Source: Cryptomeria japonica
Taxonomy: Eukaryota > Streptophyta > Pinopsida > Cupressales > Cupressaceae
Direction: 5' to 3'
NCBI RefSeq assembly: GCF_030272615.1
Contig: NC_081414.1
Location: forward strand, 313,137,664 to 313,197,663
DNA length: 60,000 bases
The notes below the pieces were generated by a model. That model was not told where the DNA came from. It saw only the letters and a program-made list of their open reading frames with translations, and searched no databases. Positions 32,171 to 42,973 of the stretch are shown in pieces. Position 1 is the stretch's first letter. Each line of letters starts with the position of its first letter. Position numbers and translations under genes: made by a program.

Positions 32171-33900
32171 TGCTCATTCAAGAATTTCTTTGTGTGTAGG
32201 TGAAAGCTTTAAAAGTTCTAAGATGGATATTTGGGCAAGCCTTTTCTACAATTGCTCCACTAGATTATATTGTTTTGTAGTGGATGACGTGTTTGTTGTA
32301 GGACTTGACAATTTTTTTTTTAGCTTTGCTTCTTGTGATAGCATGAGTAGGTTCTTGATTTTGCTTTTCTTTAACTACAATCACATTTACCACATTATCA
32401 TATGTATGAGCGTAGTTTATCTTCGCTTTACCCTTACCATTATTTGTTGTTGATGATTCACCCTTCTCATAGTTTGGAAGTGGATTTTTAAAAGTTGTAT
32501 GAGATTTGTTTGTTGTATGCCCATCCACAGTTATTACTCCATTATCAATCAAATCTTGGATGACATTCTTCAACCGTTGACAATTATCTGTGTGATGTTT
32601 CTTGTTTCGATGGAAATCACAATAATGGTTATCATTCCACCAAGGGGGTTTTACTTGAGGTTCGTAGTTCCTTTCTTCTGGCAAAGTAATCAATTTGTTT
32701 GCGCGAAGTGTCTTTAGTACTGACCCAAGGGGTTCACCAATGTTTGTAAATTGCCTTTGAAATAAATTTTTGATAGTTGCTTTTTGGTGATGATTGTTTT
32801 GTTGAGCCACTGTTGAGTGATTTGATAAATTAAAAACCGGTTGTTTTGGTTTCACATTGTTGTTATCCACTATTCCATCGTTGACAATATTATGATTTCT
32901 ATTCCAAAACTTTGGCTTATCATTGTGATTGTTATTATTAGTGTTGTTAGAAGGATGACCTCCTTCTTTGTATATTTTCAACTCACCTTTCTTTATCATG
33001 GCTTCCTCCATTCCGATTCGATTATTAATCATCTTTTTGAAACTTTTATTTCCTTGCATTTTTAGATGATAAATCATTTGATCATTTAGGTTTGTCGATG
33101 AATATGTCCATTTTTTCATACTCTGGCACTGTATGAGGATATCGTGAATCTAACTGTCTCCATCATTGTAAAAATGTCATGAAAGGTTCTCCATTCTTTT
33201 GTTTGGTATTACATAGGTCTAGCATTGTTACTTCATGTTGTATGTTGTAAGAGTATTGTGAAACAAACTTATCCACCAATTCTGAGAATGATCTGATTCC
33301 AGGTGGAAGTTTGGAGAACCATTCCATAGCTAGTCCAGTTAAGCTTTTCGGAAATAATCTCATCAAGTAGGTATCCTCATGTGCAAACTCCATACTCACT
33401 GTGCGAAATTCTCGTATATGATCTTGAGGGTCAGTGCTTCCATCATATTTTTTCGCATCTAGGAGTTTCACAACCTATAGGAAATGGTATCATATTTAGA
33501 TTTATGTCAAATGGATAAGGATAGATTTATTGAAGTGAGTATCTTCTAACATTTCCTCTCTGCATATCTTGAATTTGTGTTTGCAGTGTTTGTATTTGTT
33601 GTGTGAGAGTTGTGATGGGATTATCAATATGATTTGTTCTTGCATAACCATGATTTTACATTCTAGGAGGATCTTGGTCTCTTCTTGTATCATCTCTACC
33701 CCTTCTTGTATCTTCATTGGATTGAACGTTATTTAGAATTTCTACGTCATCTCTTTTGGGAATGTAAGTTCCCTCATTGGTTTTGGTGTTACTAGGAATT
33801 GACGTGTCATTCATTTTGAGACCTGTTGGTTGAAAATTTTGTACACTAGGGGAAATATACAAAATTGTGGCTTTAACCATAGTGTGTGAGTAAAACTCTC
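32171..33900 (-). pseudogene. Element G gag, main part
   Basis: Minus strand. 33880-33502 is a polar region with LTQQIQTLQTQIQDMQ, then YPYPF matching E. The core at 33471-33163 has DPQDHIREFRTVSMEFAHED, LFPKSLTGLAMEWFSKLP and TMLDLCNTKQKNGEPFMTFLQ. The knuckle CDFHRNKKHHTDNC lies at about 32624-32583, within 33119-32265. Stops and shifts separate the pieces. The N-terminal part of gag is displaced to 36369-36019 by about 2.1 kb of extra DNA. Confidence 0.88.
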
Positions 33901-36018
33901 CTAATTAAGGGAAGGCTCCCCCTATCTACAAACTACACTAATCTAATATGAGTGGGACAATAGTCCTTCTTCTTCTTTCAAGAAAAACTATACTCTTTTC
34001 TCTTCACAGAAAAGTAGTAGCAACTGGAAATAAATAACAACAAATACAGAAATGAGACTTCTTTGTAGGATTTTTGGAACATAAAGGGAAGCAAAGTTTC
34101 CATGAAGGCACAAAGACTTCCATCACTCCCCCGGGATGAGAAAATAGAAAGAAAGCTCACAGTCTTCAACTATCTATTCTCCTATCAACCTTTTTAGATG
34201 ATTTTCTGCTAACTAAGCACAATATGTAGCAACTCAAAGTCTAACTACATGATGCCCTTCAACTCACATGCACAAGTCTTAAAAATAGAAGCAACACAAA
34301 GTCTACAAGCTATCTTCCCACTTTAGCTTTCCACACTAGTTTCAGATATGATAAGCAGTTCAAAGTCTACAAGACCAAAATTGAAAACCAAACATATAAC
34401 TCTAAATACAATTAGCAGCTCAAAGTCTGCAAGATTGAATTTAAATCCCTCTTTCACAATAGAACAAAACTCACAATCAACTCTAGAAAATGTCTTCACA
34501 TAACAACTTGAATTGGCACAAAGTCTCAACACAACTTGCCTCTTTTATTGAAAGCAATCTGATTTACATCTAAACTCAAAGTCTTAGAGTGCATATACAA
34601 ACTGGTAGAATTTTGTTGCATTTCCAAAAAAGATCCTATTTACAAATGAGGGTCCTCCAAATATAGGAAAATGTTGGAGAAAAATGTGGGCATAGTTGAC
34701 TAATTCAATTGCACAGTCCCACTTGACTACAACTTCAACAGAAAGAAAATATGCAGCTGCGAGAAAACTTGCAGCATCTAACAATGCAACTACATGAAAA
34801 GAAAGTGTCAAAAAGAGGACACTTTATTCATCTCTCTCCTCCTCATTGTATTTCTGAAATTCTTCAAACCGAGCTAAAGCAACTTGCATCTTAGCTTTGT
34901 TTATCGCCATATCAACAATCTCATCAGCGCATCTTCTTTTCTCTGTCGATTTGCTGAGAGAGGGCTCGGACATTTCAACATGGATCATTAGTGTTTTGAA
35001 AATGATCATCATCGGACGGCCAAATTTTATCAATCAAAACAAGAAAAAGGAGTGAGAAATGACTTAGGAGAAAAAAAGGAAAAAGCTTGCAGGTCGGACT
35101 TTAAAGTCCGAACTGCACGTTCAAACAACATTATACGCAAGTCGGACTTTAAAGTCCGATCTACAAGGGAAAAACTTGATAGGCAATTGCATGTCGGACT
35201 TTAAAGTCTGATCTGCAACTTGGGAAGGAAACTCAAAATTCACACATCGGACTTTAAAGTCCGATGTGCAAAGAAAATCAATCAAAGATTGCATATCGGA
35301 CTTTAAAGTCCGATATGCGAGAAGGACAAAACTTAACTTGTAGGTCGGGAAAAATTCCCCGACCTGCACATAGGCAAACTTGCAGGTTGGGAAAAAATCC
35401 CCGACTTGCACTTAGACCTGCAGGTCGGGAAAAATTCCCCTACCTGCACTTAGACCTGCAGGTCGGGAAAAATTCCCCGACCTACACATGGACCTTGGCA
35501 AATTGAAACAAAAAGGATCTTGCAGGAAAAGACTCCTTGCAAGTCGGATTTTAAAGTCCGACATGCAACTTCCTTCTTTCCAAACTACACATCAGACTTT
35601 AGAGTCCGATGTGCAAGGGAAAGTCCCTGTAGGTCAAACTTAGAACTGCCTGTAGGTCGGACTTTAAAGTCCGCTCTGCAGGAAAAGAACCGCTTGCAGG
35701 TCGGACTTTAAAGTCCGCTCTGCAAGAAAAGAATCACCTACAGGTCAGACTTTAAAGTTTGCTTTGCAGAGAAAGAATCACCTGCAGGTCATACTTTAAA
35801 GTCTGCTCTGCAGGGAAAGAACTGCCTGTAGGTTGGACTTTAAAGTCCGCTCTGCAGGGAAAGAACTAAAACATTGCACATTGGACTTTAAAGTTCGATG
35901 TGCAATTCTAACAAAGAAAAACCCTGCAGGTTGGACTTTAAAGTTTGACCTGCAGGTAAAACTACAAAAATAAAAAAACTTAAAAACAAGAAAAACAAAA
36001 GGCGAAAAGCAAAAGAGG
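33901..36018 (-). other. 2.1-kb segment interrupting G gag, with hairpin array
   Basis: E has only about 100 bases between the two gag parts that flank this segment in G, so it is an insertion or an intron-like region special to G. It contains the hairpin array (35088-35956). A minus open frame at 35033-34824 (MSEPSLSKSTEKRRCADEIV and MQVALARFEEFQKYNEEE) has no recognised family. No terminal repeats or target duplication were found. Sequence at 33901-34800 shows nothing coding. Confidence 0.6.
35088..35956. repeat. Array of 18 hairpin modules on palindromic cores
   Basis: Modules of about 29-34 bp, each an inverted repeat, are spaced irregularly. Fourteen are built on GGACTTTAAAGTCC or close variants (cores at 35096, 35144, 35196, 35249, 35298 and later ones to 35940); four consecutive modules (35341-35487) use cgggaaaaattccccg instead. 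Outer arms such as tgcaggt, cacat or gcatat differ between modules but mostly pair within a module. Because the core is palindromic, both strands give similar peptide words (TLKSDM, SDFKVR). Confidence 0.92.
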
Positions 36019-36369
36019 CTAACCGATGGAGTCAATTAACCTTCTCGGAGGACATGAGGTACGAAACAGACTAGTTTCGTAGGGTTGCCTCACGATTTTA
36101 GCCATGCTAAAATTGAGAACAACAAGACCAAAAATATCCTCATATTGTTCATTGTTAGGGGGAGGGTCTCTTTTCTTTTGTGTCAATTTTTTCACATCAA
36201 AATCTTGGGGGAGTGTAGCACCAGATTTTGCTAACATTAGGAAATATTTTTCTTTTTCTCCCTCCAAGAGTTTCTGCATAAATTTATCAAATTGAGGATC
36301 TTTTTTGATGTCTCTGACATGTTTTTCTGTTATTTCTTCTTCAACTTGTATTTCATCTTCGTGTTCCAT
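36019..36369 (-). pseudogene. Element G gag, N-terminal part
   Basis: Minus strand from the ATG at 36369: acidic MEHEDEIQVEEEITEKHVRD, then KKDPQFDKFMQKLLEGEKEKY and LMLAKSGATLPQDFDVKKL. This parallels E's gag start (EDIEKAQHNPKFNRLFDEIL and LRLAQEGAKLPSDFD), which supports the start chosen. The end of this frame (VRQPYETSLFRTSCPPRR) has no counterpart in E and probably reads into the inserted segment. Confidence 0.82.
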
Positions 36370-38516
36370 GGTTCTATGATCTTCCGTTATTTCAAATTTT
36401 TCTATTTCTGTCTCTGCGATCTTTCATCTTTGATCCCTAGTTAAAACGGGCATACACGTGCATTAGATATTGCACTAGGATTTGATTGTCCAAAAATTGT
36501 TTTGATAAGTGATCAACTGTTAATGTAAATGTGATAGAGTGATATGACATGAAAAGATGACTCAAGTGTTTTAAAAGTTTGCAAGGTTTTCGATCTTTGG
36601 TTTTGGAGTGCAATGATGATTATTTTGATAAAAATCGAGTCCAATAGGAACAATATATCCTACGATGTGGGACAAGGTTATCCTGACCAAACATTATAGT
36701 TTCATGATAAAGGATGATAGATCCTGATGAGAAACTATGTTTTTGAGTGATCAGTTTATCAAAGAGGGTGATGATGCACTTTGAGATGTTTAGATCTTGA
36801 ACTTGTTGAATGTGAATACTTGAAAATCTTGAGGTGTCTATTTTTGGAGTCTAATTTGACAGATGATAACTTGACCAAGTGAACCAAGAAGACAATCCAA
36901 GCATAGAATGACAGATAACAGGTGTTTATGCTCATTGTAAACTGACCAAGAAAATATGACAGATCTGAAAAAGACATGTAAGAAGATAGTTCTAGATAGA
37001 TAGAGACATAAATTCGTACGACAGATTATACAACCCCGAACGACAATTTAGACAGGCTCATACGACAAACCAGAAATCTCGGACGACAGAAGACAAAAAC
37101 TCGTACGAGCTTTCTCACTTGACCAGATGACAAATGATGACACAAAACTCCCTGCTAAACTGGCTCATATGACAATTCTCATTGGACCAGATGATAAAAG
37201 ATAACCCAAATTTTTCTGCTAAACTGGCTCATACGATAATTCTCACTGAACCAAACGATAAACTAGATACCTTGTACAACAAACTAACAAGCTCGTACGA
37301 CAGATGATAGAATAGAGACAAAAACTTTGTTTGGACAGATTTTTAATCAATGAAGTTTGATGTTTTGCTTCTGTTTTCCAGGTTCTTAGATGTCTGATTT
37401 TCTTTTTTAGGGACAAAGACACAATAAACACATGATATGTTAAGTGACACCAAGCACAATACGCTACCTAAGGAAGTTGGCTGAGAGAGAAAAACTTTGC
37501 TTGCAAGCTTAGGTACACACCCAATAGCTAATCAGAATATGACAGTTGAGTCTCACGCAATGGATTCTCAATGCCGTATTATCCGATTCCAAACGCTAAT
37601 GGGGGCACGATATGGCAAGTGTCTTGGGAGAGTTACTATCTCTCTTGCACAAAGATTATCCCCCTTTTAGAGGTGAATCAGGTAGCTTCTAATTTAATTG
37701 GAACTAGTAAGGGATTTGTTTGAAACGTCAGGGTATAAACTCAATTAAGAGGTCTCCTAGCCTTGAAAACCAATGTTTTATATACCCGAAGGTACGAAGG
37801 AGAGCTATTCCCGAGCACTATCATTGACTTTATTTTCATCAAATCACATTTATTTTATAGTGGGTTGGAGTACTTGGCGTTAGCCGTTCCCACTTGGGTC
37901 GTTCCCCTCTCACCGACCTTAATGGATTTGGCCTTATAGGCTCCTCGGGAGGGCAAGCCTGCTAAAGATGTGCATTAATGAAAGCAAAGGATGAGTCTGG
38001 CTTTCTGATCACCTAAGAAAGGAGAGAGCATACTCGCCTATCATCAAAACACATAATACATGATTGTTCATTCCCTTTAGCAAAAACAAGTGTGCCTAGA
38101 AAGTTTAAAGAAGACATAAAGTTTGGTTGAGTCCTCCTAGGCAACCTGCAAAATAGATACGTTAGTATTCATGATGTTTGGATGAAACCAAGCTTTGGAA
38201 AGCACAATCTTCGACAACCATCCTACAAAACCAGTTAGGCTACCAAAAAACTCACAAAAAGACTAGGGTTAGCATTAGTAATAACCAAATTGAAGCATGA
38301 AAACCCTAAAATGCAATCTATTTTGAAGACACAGAAACATAATTTCGTACGACAATTCTCACCTGATTGTACGACAATTCTCCCTACTCATACGAGGACA
38401 CAAAGGAACTCATACGAGGCAAAAAGGGAACTCGTACGAAATTCTGAATCAGACTTGGCCAGAAACCTGCTAAATTGGAAATTTGATGATGCTAAAAGGC
38501 CAAAAATGAGCTTTTT
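36370..38516 (-). other. Leader of G with dispersed ctcgtacga words
   Basis: Non-coding region between the primer site and gag. Words of the type ctcgtacgaca, ctcatacgacaa and ctcatacgagg recur at 37010-37320 and again at 38340-38445, mixed with repeated phrases such as gctaaactggctcatacgat. The 36980-36400 and 38300-37450 stretches show no recognised feature. Confidence 0.6.
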
Positions 38517-38535
38517 GGCCCCACGGTGGGCACCA
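38517..38535 (-). other. Primer binding site of G
   Basis: Minus strand TGGTGCCCACCGTGGGGCC, three bases after the LTR end. This is the TGGCGCC class of plant gypsy primer site with one C-to-T change; it fixes the direction of G as minus. Confidence 0.85.
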
Positions 38536-38538
38536 AAA

Positions 38539-39651
38539 TGTCGTTCTTGTGAAGTGTGATACCTACAGCTGCAACACAAAATACTGAATAGATCATTACA
38601 AGTATGGTTAGAAAATAATAAGAAAACAAGGATGAACCATGACAAAGCGACCTATCGCCTCCTAAGAGATGGGAGTATGGATTTGCTCTCAGATCTGGAT
38701 AAGCAATCCCAATGACTTGACTACACCTAGATGGAGGATTTGAAATGATAATGATTTGCAAAGATGAGATTGATTATGCTAAATTGATCTAAGAGACTAA
38801 TTAAGCTAATGATATGCATGATTAAGCCATGATGATGATTCAACAATTATGCTAGAAAATGATCAAATTAAGCTAATGCAATTGCCTATAACAATAATGC
38901 TCAAATAATATGCCTATAGTAACAATGCCTAAATTGATAATGAGATGGGATCCTTTGTGCTCCAAAATGGGGGACATTTATAGGATTTCCAAGGCCAGGG
39001 GTGAGGTGGCAGGAATCAACGGTCAAGATTGAGTTTGAAGATATCAAGGGTGAAATTGGAGGAGGTTGGAGAAGAGGTTGGAGGAAGAGACACTTGTCAT
39101 CTCTGTGGTGAGAAGTGTCAAGGAGCTTTGCTCATAAAAGGGCAAGTGTCTAAGAGAGGAGACATGTGGCCAAAGTTCCATGTGTCTCAAGAAGAAAATA
39201 TCCATACCATAGGAGGTTAGGATAAGGAGGTTAGAATGTGCAAGATAGGATAGGGTTGGTTAAACCCAAGGTTAGGTGGAAAGGGTTAGGTTAGGGGATG
39301 GTTAGGTTAGGTGGTTAAAAGTTAGGAGGCATGTGGGTAATTTGAATCTAAAAATTCAAATAATAGGAAAAGAAAAATTAATTCTGAACAACTCATAAAA
39401 TGATTTGTTTTAGTTAATTAGAGGATTTAGAAGAATTGATTGAAAAGGGGGGGAAGATTAATTAATTTGAATTAATTAATCAAAGGGGACTATGGAATGA
39501 ACTTAATGAATAAATCCTTAGATTTATTGATAAGTAGATGAAAGGGAGAATTTAATCAAATTGAAATGAATTCAATGAAATTAGGAAGGGGGATTAATTA
39601 AATAATTGCATATTTAATTAATTATCTTCAGACCATTTTTAGGTGTATACA
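38539..39651 (-). repeat. LTR of G, right copy (its 5' LTR)
   Basis: On the plus strand begins TGTCGTTCTTG and ends GGTGTATACA; on the minus strand it runs TGTATACACC to AACGACA and is followed by the primer site. The minus TATA motif lies at about 38977-38986. Beyond its outer end E continues at 39652. Confidence 0.87.
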
Positions 39652-40286
39652 AGAGCCTTTGAAAAATAGAGCTTTTACTCAATATAGAGCCTTGGATTAT
39701 CACAAAAACAAAAGGGGCAAGATTAGTCCCACATTCTTTCCAAAAATCTGTATCACCTACAACGAAGCTCGAGGGGAACCACCAACCCCTGAGAGAGAGG
39801 AAGAAGTAGAAACCCCCTTTGTGACAGAAAGTTTTTATTGAGGTCCATATTCTATCCACTTTCACTTCCACACATCACAAATCTATTCAACCCTCAAAAC
39901 ACAAAATGGTCTTGTCCTAAGTTCTTTTGAAAATTGCTTAAATCAAACCAATGAATCACTTTTAGAGTGTCTCTACATCTAGGATTAATCATCCTAAGAG
40001 GCATTTCTACACAGGTTAAAACTAGTTTATGAGTGCATCCTCTCATTACTAGGTAGCTTGGTTTGTAACACATATCAAACCTTGCTATACCTTATCACAT
40101 CAAAATTGTTGGAAAAAACAAGAGCAATTCACAAAGAACTTTGTTAAACATCCAACCTTCAGTGTTAGAGATCCATCTTCCAACAAACATTTCACAAAAA
40201 CTTGTCTTTCATCAAACATTACATCACCACCTCATAATCACTTTCACCAACCTCAAACTTTCAAGAACAAGGCTCAGACAAGATCA
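39652..40286 (+). other. Leader of E after the G insertion
   Basis: Non-coding run-up to E's gag. It starts with agagc, the likely target copy of G. A short open frame from 39659 (KNRAFTQYRALDYHKNK) has no known relatives and is also present, altered, at 24668. The stretch 39956-40286 is identical in the copy at 24965-25295. Confidence 0.6.
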
Positions 40287-42235
40287 ATGAGAAACCAACA
40301 ACCAGAGATTGAAGAAGAAGAAAACCTCAACGATTTTCATGAGGCCATTGGAGGAGGCACTAATTATGAAGAGCCCAACACTCCCACCCCTGAAGATATA
40401 GAAAAAGCACAACATAATCCCAAATTTAATAGACTTTTTGACGAAATCCTTAGAAACAATGTAGATGCTCATTTTCTGAGACTTGCTCAAGAAGGTGCCA
40501 AACTACCCTCTGACTTTGATACCGCACAGATATGGAAAACATCTGAGCAACATAGCCGTCACGACGGTGGAAGAGGTAGAGATTAATTTTGCTATGACCT
40601 TAATCATCAAGGGAATCCTCCACCTCACCCTCCTTCAGAAATAGACATGTTGAGACAACAAGTAGACAATCTCGCTCAATAACTCAATAGTGGTGTGAAG
40701 ACTACACAGTTTTCACTTAACGATATTTGTCCCTGTTCTTTTGATAGGAACATGCTTATGCCACCTTTTTCGGGAGGGTTTGAAACACCCAAATTTGAAA
40801 AGTATAGGGGCAAAGGAGACCCTAGAGATCATGTGCGATAATTTCACTTAGCTTGTTTAGAGGTGGCCTATGAGGACACATATCTAATATGCCTCTTTCC
40901 TCAAAGTTTGGGAGGCACAACCACACAATCGTTTTCCCGATTACTAGGTGGCATTATAACATTTGAGGAACTCGTCCAAAAGTTCATCGCTCATTATGCA
41001 CACAACATAGAACAAGATGTTACCATGGCAGATTTATGCAATACCAAACAAAAACTAGGGGAGTTGTTCTCAACCTTCCTACAACGATGGAGGCAACTAT
41101 CTAGCAGACGTTCTCTTCATTTACCTGAGCAAGAACTAGTGTAAATATTAATTTCCAACTTGAATGATGAGATGGAATTCCATTTAGACATGAAGGGTAC
41201 ATAATCCTTTGAAGAGATGATCACTCAAGGACTAATGTGAAAGAGCCCTCATCAAAAAGGGACTTATCAAAATCTACAATGAACCCAAAGATGGCCCTCG
41301 TCCACGTTATAATAGTGATAAACCAAATTTTTGGAATAAAAACAAGAACGTTGTCAATGACGGGATAGTGGATGCACGAACAATAAAAATTGCACAACCT
41401 ATGGTCAGGTTTGTAGGACAAAATCCTCCTAAAAACAACACCATCACTAATCCACAAAATCAAGGTCACAATGCACCACAAGAAGAACCAAAACAAAGGC
41501 AACAAAACTACAAACCAAAATGCACATACACGCCCTTAGGGGAACCCATCGAAACAATATTACGTCAATTGGTCTCTTCCAATCTTGTGACCTTACCAAA
41601 AACCTCCAACTATGAGCCTCAAGTCAAGCCTCCATGGTGGAGATATAATGAACATTGTGAATTTCACCAAGGAAAAGGGCATAAAATGAGCAATTGCCAT
41701 CGATTAAAAGATCTTGTTCAAGATCTTATTGATAGAGGAGAAATTGAAATAGAAGGACATGACCCTAAAACATCCAATGATGATCATCTAATGTTCAAGA
41801 ATCTACTTCCATCACATGATCAACGAGGTCTTTCCACCTCAGGGCGAAACAAAGATACTACAACTAATTATACACAAGCTGCATATAATTATACTCTAGA
41901 TCACCTCTATGATGCTGATGAACAAGTTGCAACTCTCACCATAAAAGATCCAAATCCTGTATGCAACGCTGTTATGCATCGTAGCAATATTACCATTCGA
42001 TCGGCACCACAAGGAACAATACCCCTGCCCAAGCAATATAAGCTTGTGGAACAATTGGATAAAACACTCGCCCTTATTTCCATATTAGAGCTTTTGTGCT
42101 TATCCCCTTCACATAAAACAATCTTGGATCAAGCTCTCCAAGAAGTGTCCGTCCCCGCCAACCTCAACATAGATCAATTTCAAGCTATGGTTGGTAGTCT
42201 CAAGTCATCACCATGCCTCACTTTTTTTTGAAAGT
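40287..42235 (+). pseudogene. Element E gag
   Basis: ATG at 40287 opens MRNQQPEIEEEENLNDFHEA. The core includes AYEDTYLICLFPQSLGGTTT, TMADLCNTKQKLGELF and NLNDEMEFHLDMK; the Tat-type knuckle CEFHQGKGHKMSNCHRL is at about 41658-41708. Breaks: TAA at 40584, 40680, 40839, 41141 and about 41202, a 2-base deletion near 41237 relative to the copy at 26246, and an extra T in the poly-T run near 42225 that shifts into the protease frame. In life gag would form the particle and package RNA. Confidence 0.9.
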
Positions 42236-42940
42236 GACAATGCTTCCTTTCAACAACCACATAATGCATGCCTTGACATTGAAGGATTTGTAAACCAACA
42301 TAGAATCAAGCGAGTCTTGATTGACAATGGATTCAGCTTGAATATATGCACCTTGCAGTTGGTCACAACACTGGGTTATGTCGTAGAATCAGTGGATGCC
42401 AGCAAAAAGAAAACCATTAAAGCCTATGATTATGCAAAACGTTCTTCGAGAGGAGTTGTTGTATTATCTATCAGAGTGGGGCTAGTGGTGAAGCATATAG
42501 TATGCCAAGTTCTAAACCTTCCTTTGCCATATAATCTCTTGTTAGGAAGACCTTGGATACATGCCATGCAAGTCGTTCCATCCACCTATCACCAATGTAT
42601 CAAGTTTCCCCATAACGGTGTAGAAATCACAATCCTTGGCGATGCAAATCCATTTGCATACTGTAATAATATTAACCATCAACCAGAGATCATCGTACCT
42701 AACAATAGAAAAGCTATCCCTTCCAAATCATATGTTAATCCAGCCTCTCTTTCTAGCACAATCACCCCTATGCCAAAGCAAGAGAAGTTGAAAATGAAAA
42801 TGGCTAAGGCAAGTCCTGGGGAATATAATCTTAGCCAACTCTTTTGTGTTGGGAAATTACTCACCTCCCCTAGAACTCATGGCAAACCCCAAAAGTTTAT
42901 TCAAACACCACTAGACAAAAGAACTTTCACTTTGGCATAA
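42191..42940 (+). pseudogene. Element E aspartic protease
   Basis: FESDNASFQQPHNACLDIE leads to the active-site region KRVLIDNGFSLNICTLQL (about 42310-42365). The motif is DNG rather than the usual DSG or DGG, so activity is doubtful. Then PYNLLLGRPWIHAMQVVPST and YHQCIKFPHNGVEITILGD. The stretch is open for 249 codons, ending in TAA at 42938 with another stop (TAG) at 42959 before the next segment. Confidence 0.87.
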
Positions 42941-42973
42941 TTCATCCCTGGTAAAAGTTAGGAGGAGGAAACC

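Larger units (their letters stand above)
23540..39651 (-). mobile_element. Tat-type Ty3/gypsy element G, minus strand, inserted in the leader of E and rearranged
   Basis: Bounded by LTR copies at 23540-24661 and 38539-39651 in the same direction. The probable target copies agagt (23535-23539) and agagc (39652-39656) differ by one base. Primer site, leader, gag, protease, RT, two RNase H domains and integrase run leftward from 38535. The integrase stops abruptly at about 27135; the end of the element up to the left LTR is missing and replaced by a 2.47-kb copy of the E sequence that flanks the right LTR. Confidence 0.82.

Noticed and set aside
34824-35033. A captured host gene fragment in G
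   Set aside because: The 69-codon frame has no recognisable domain and no intron-exon structure; kept only as an unexplained open frame.
35088-35956. CRISPR-like repeat array
   Set aside because: Repeats are themselves palindromes with variable arms and irregular spacing, and the sequence is plant retrotransposon DNA; there are no spacers of constant length and no cas genes.
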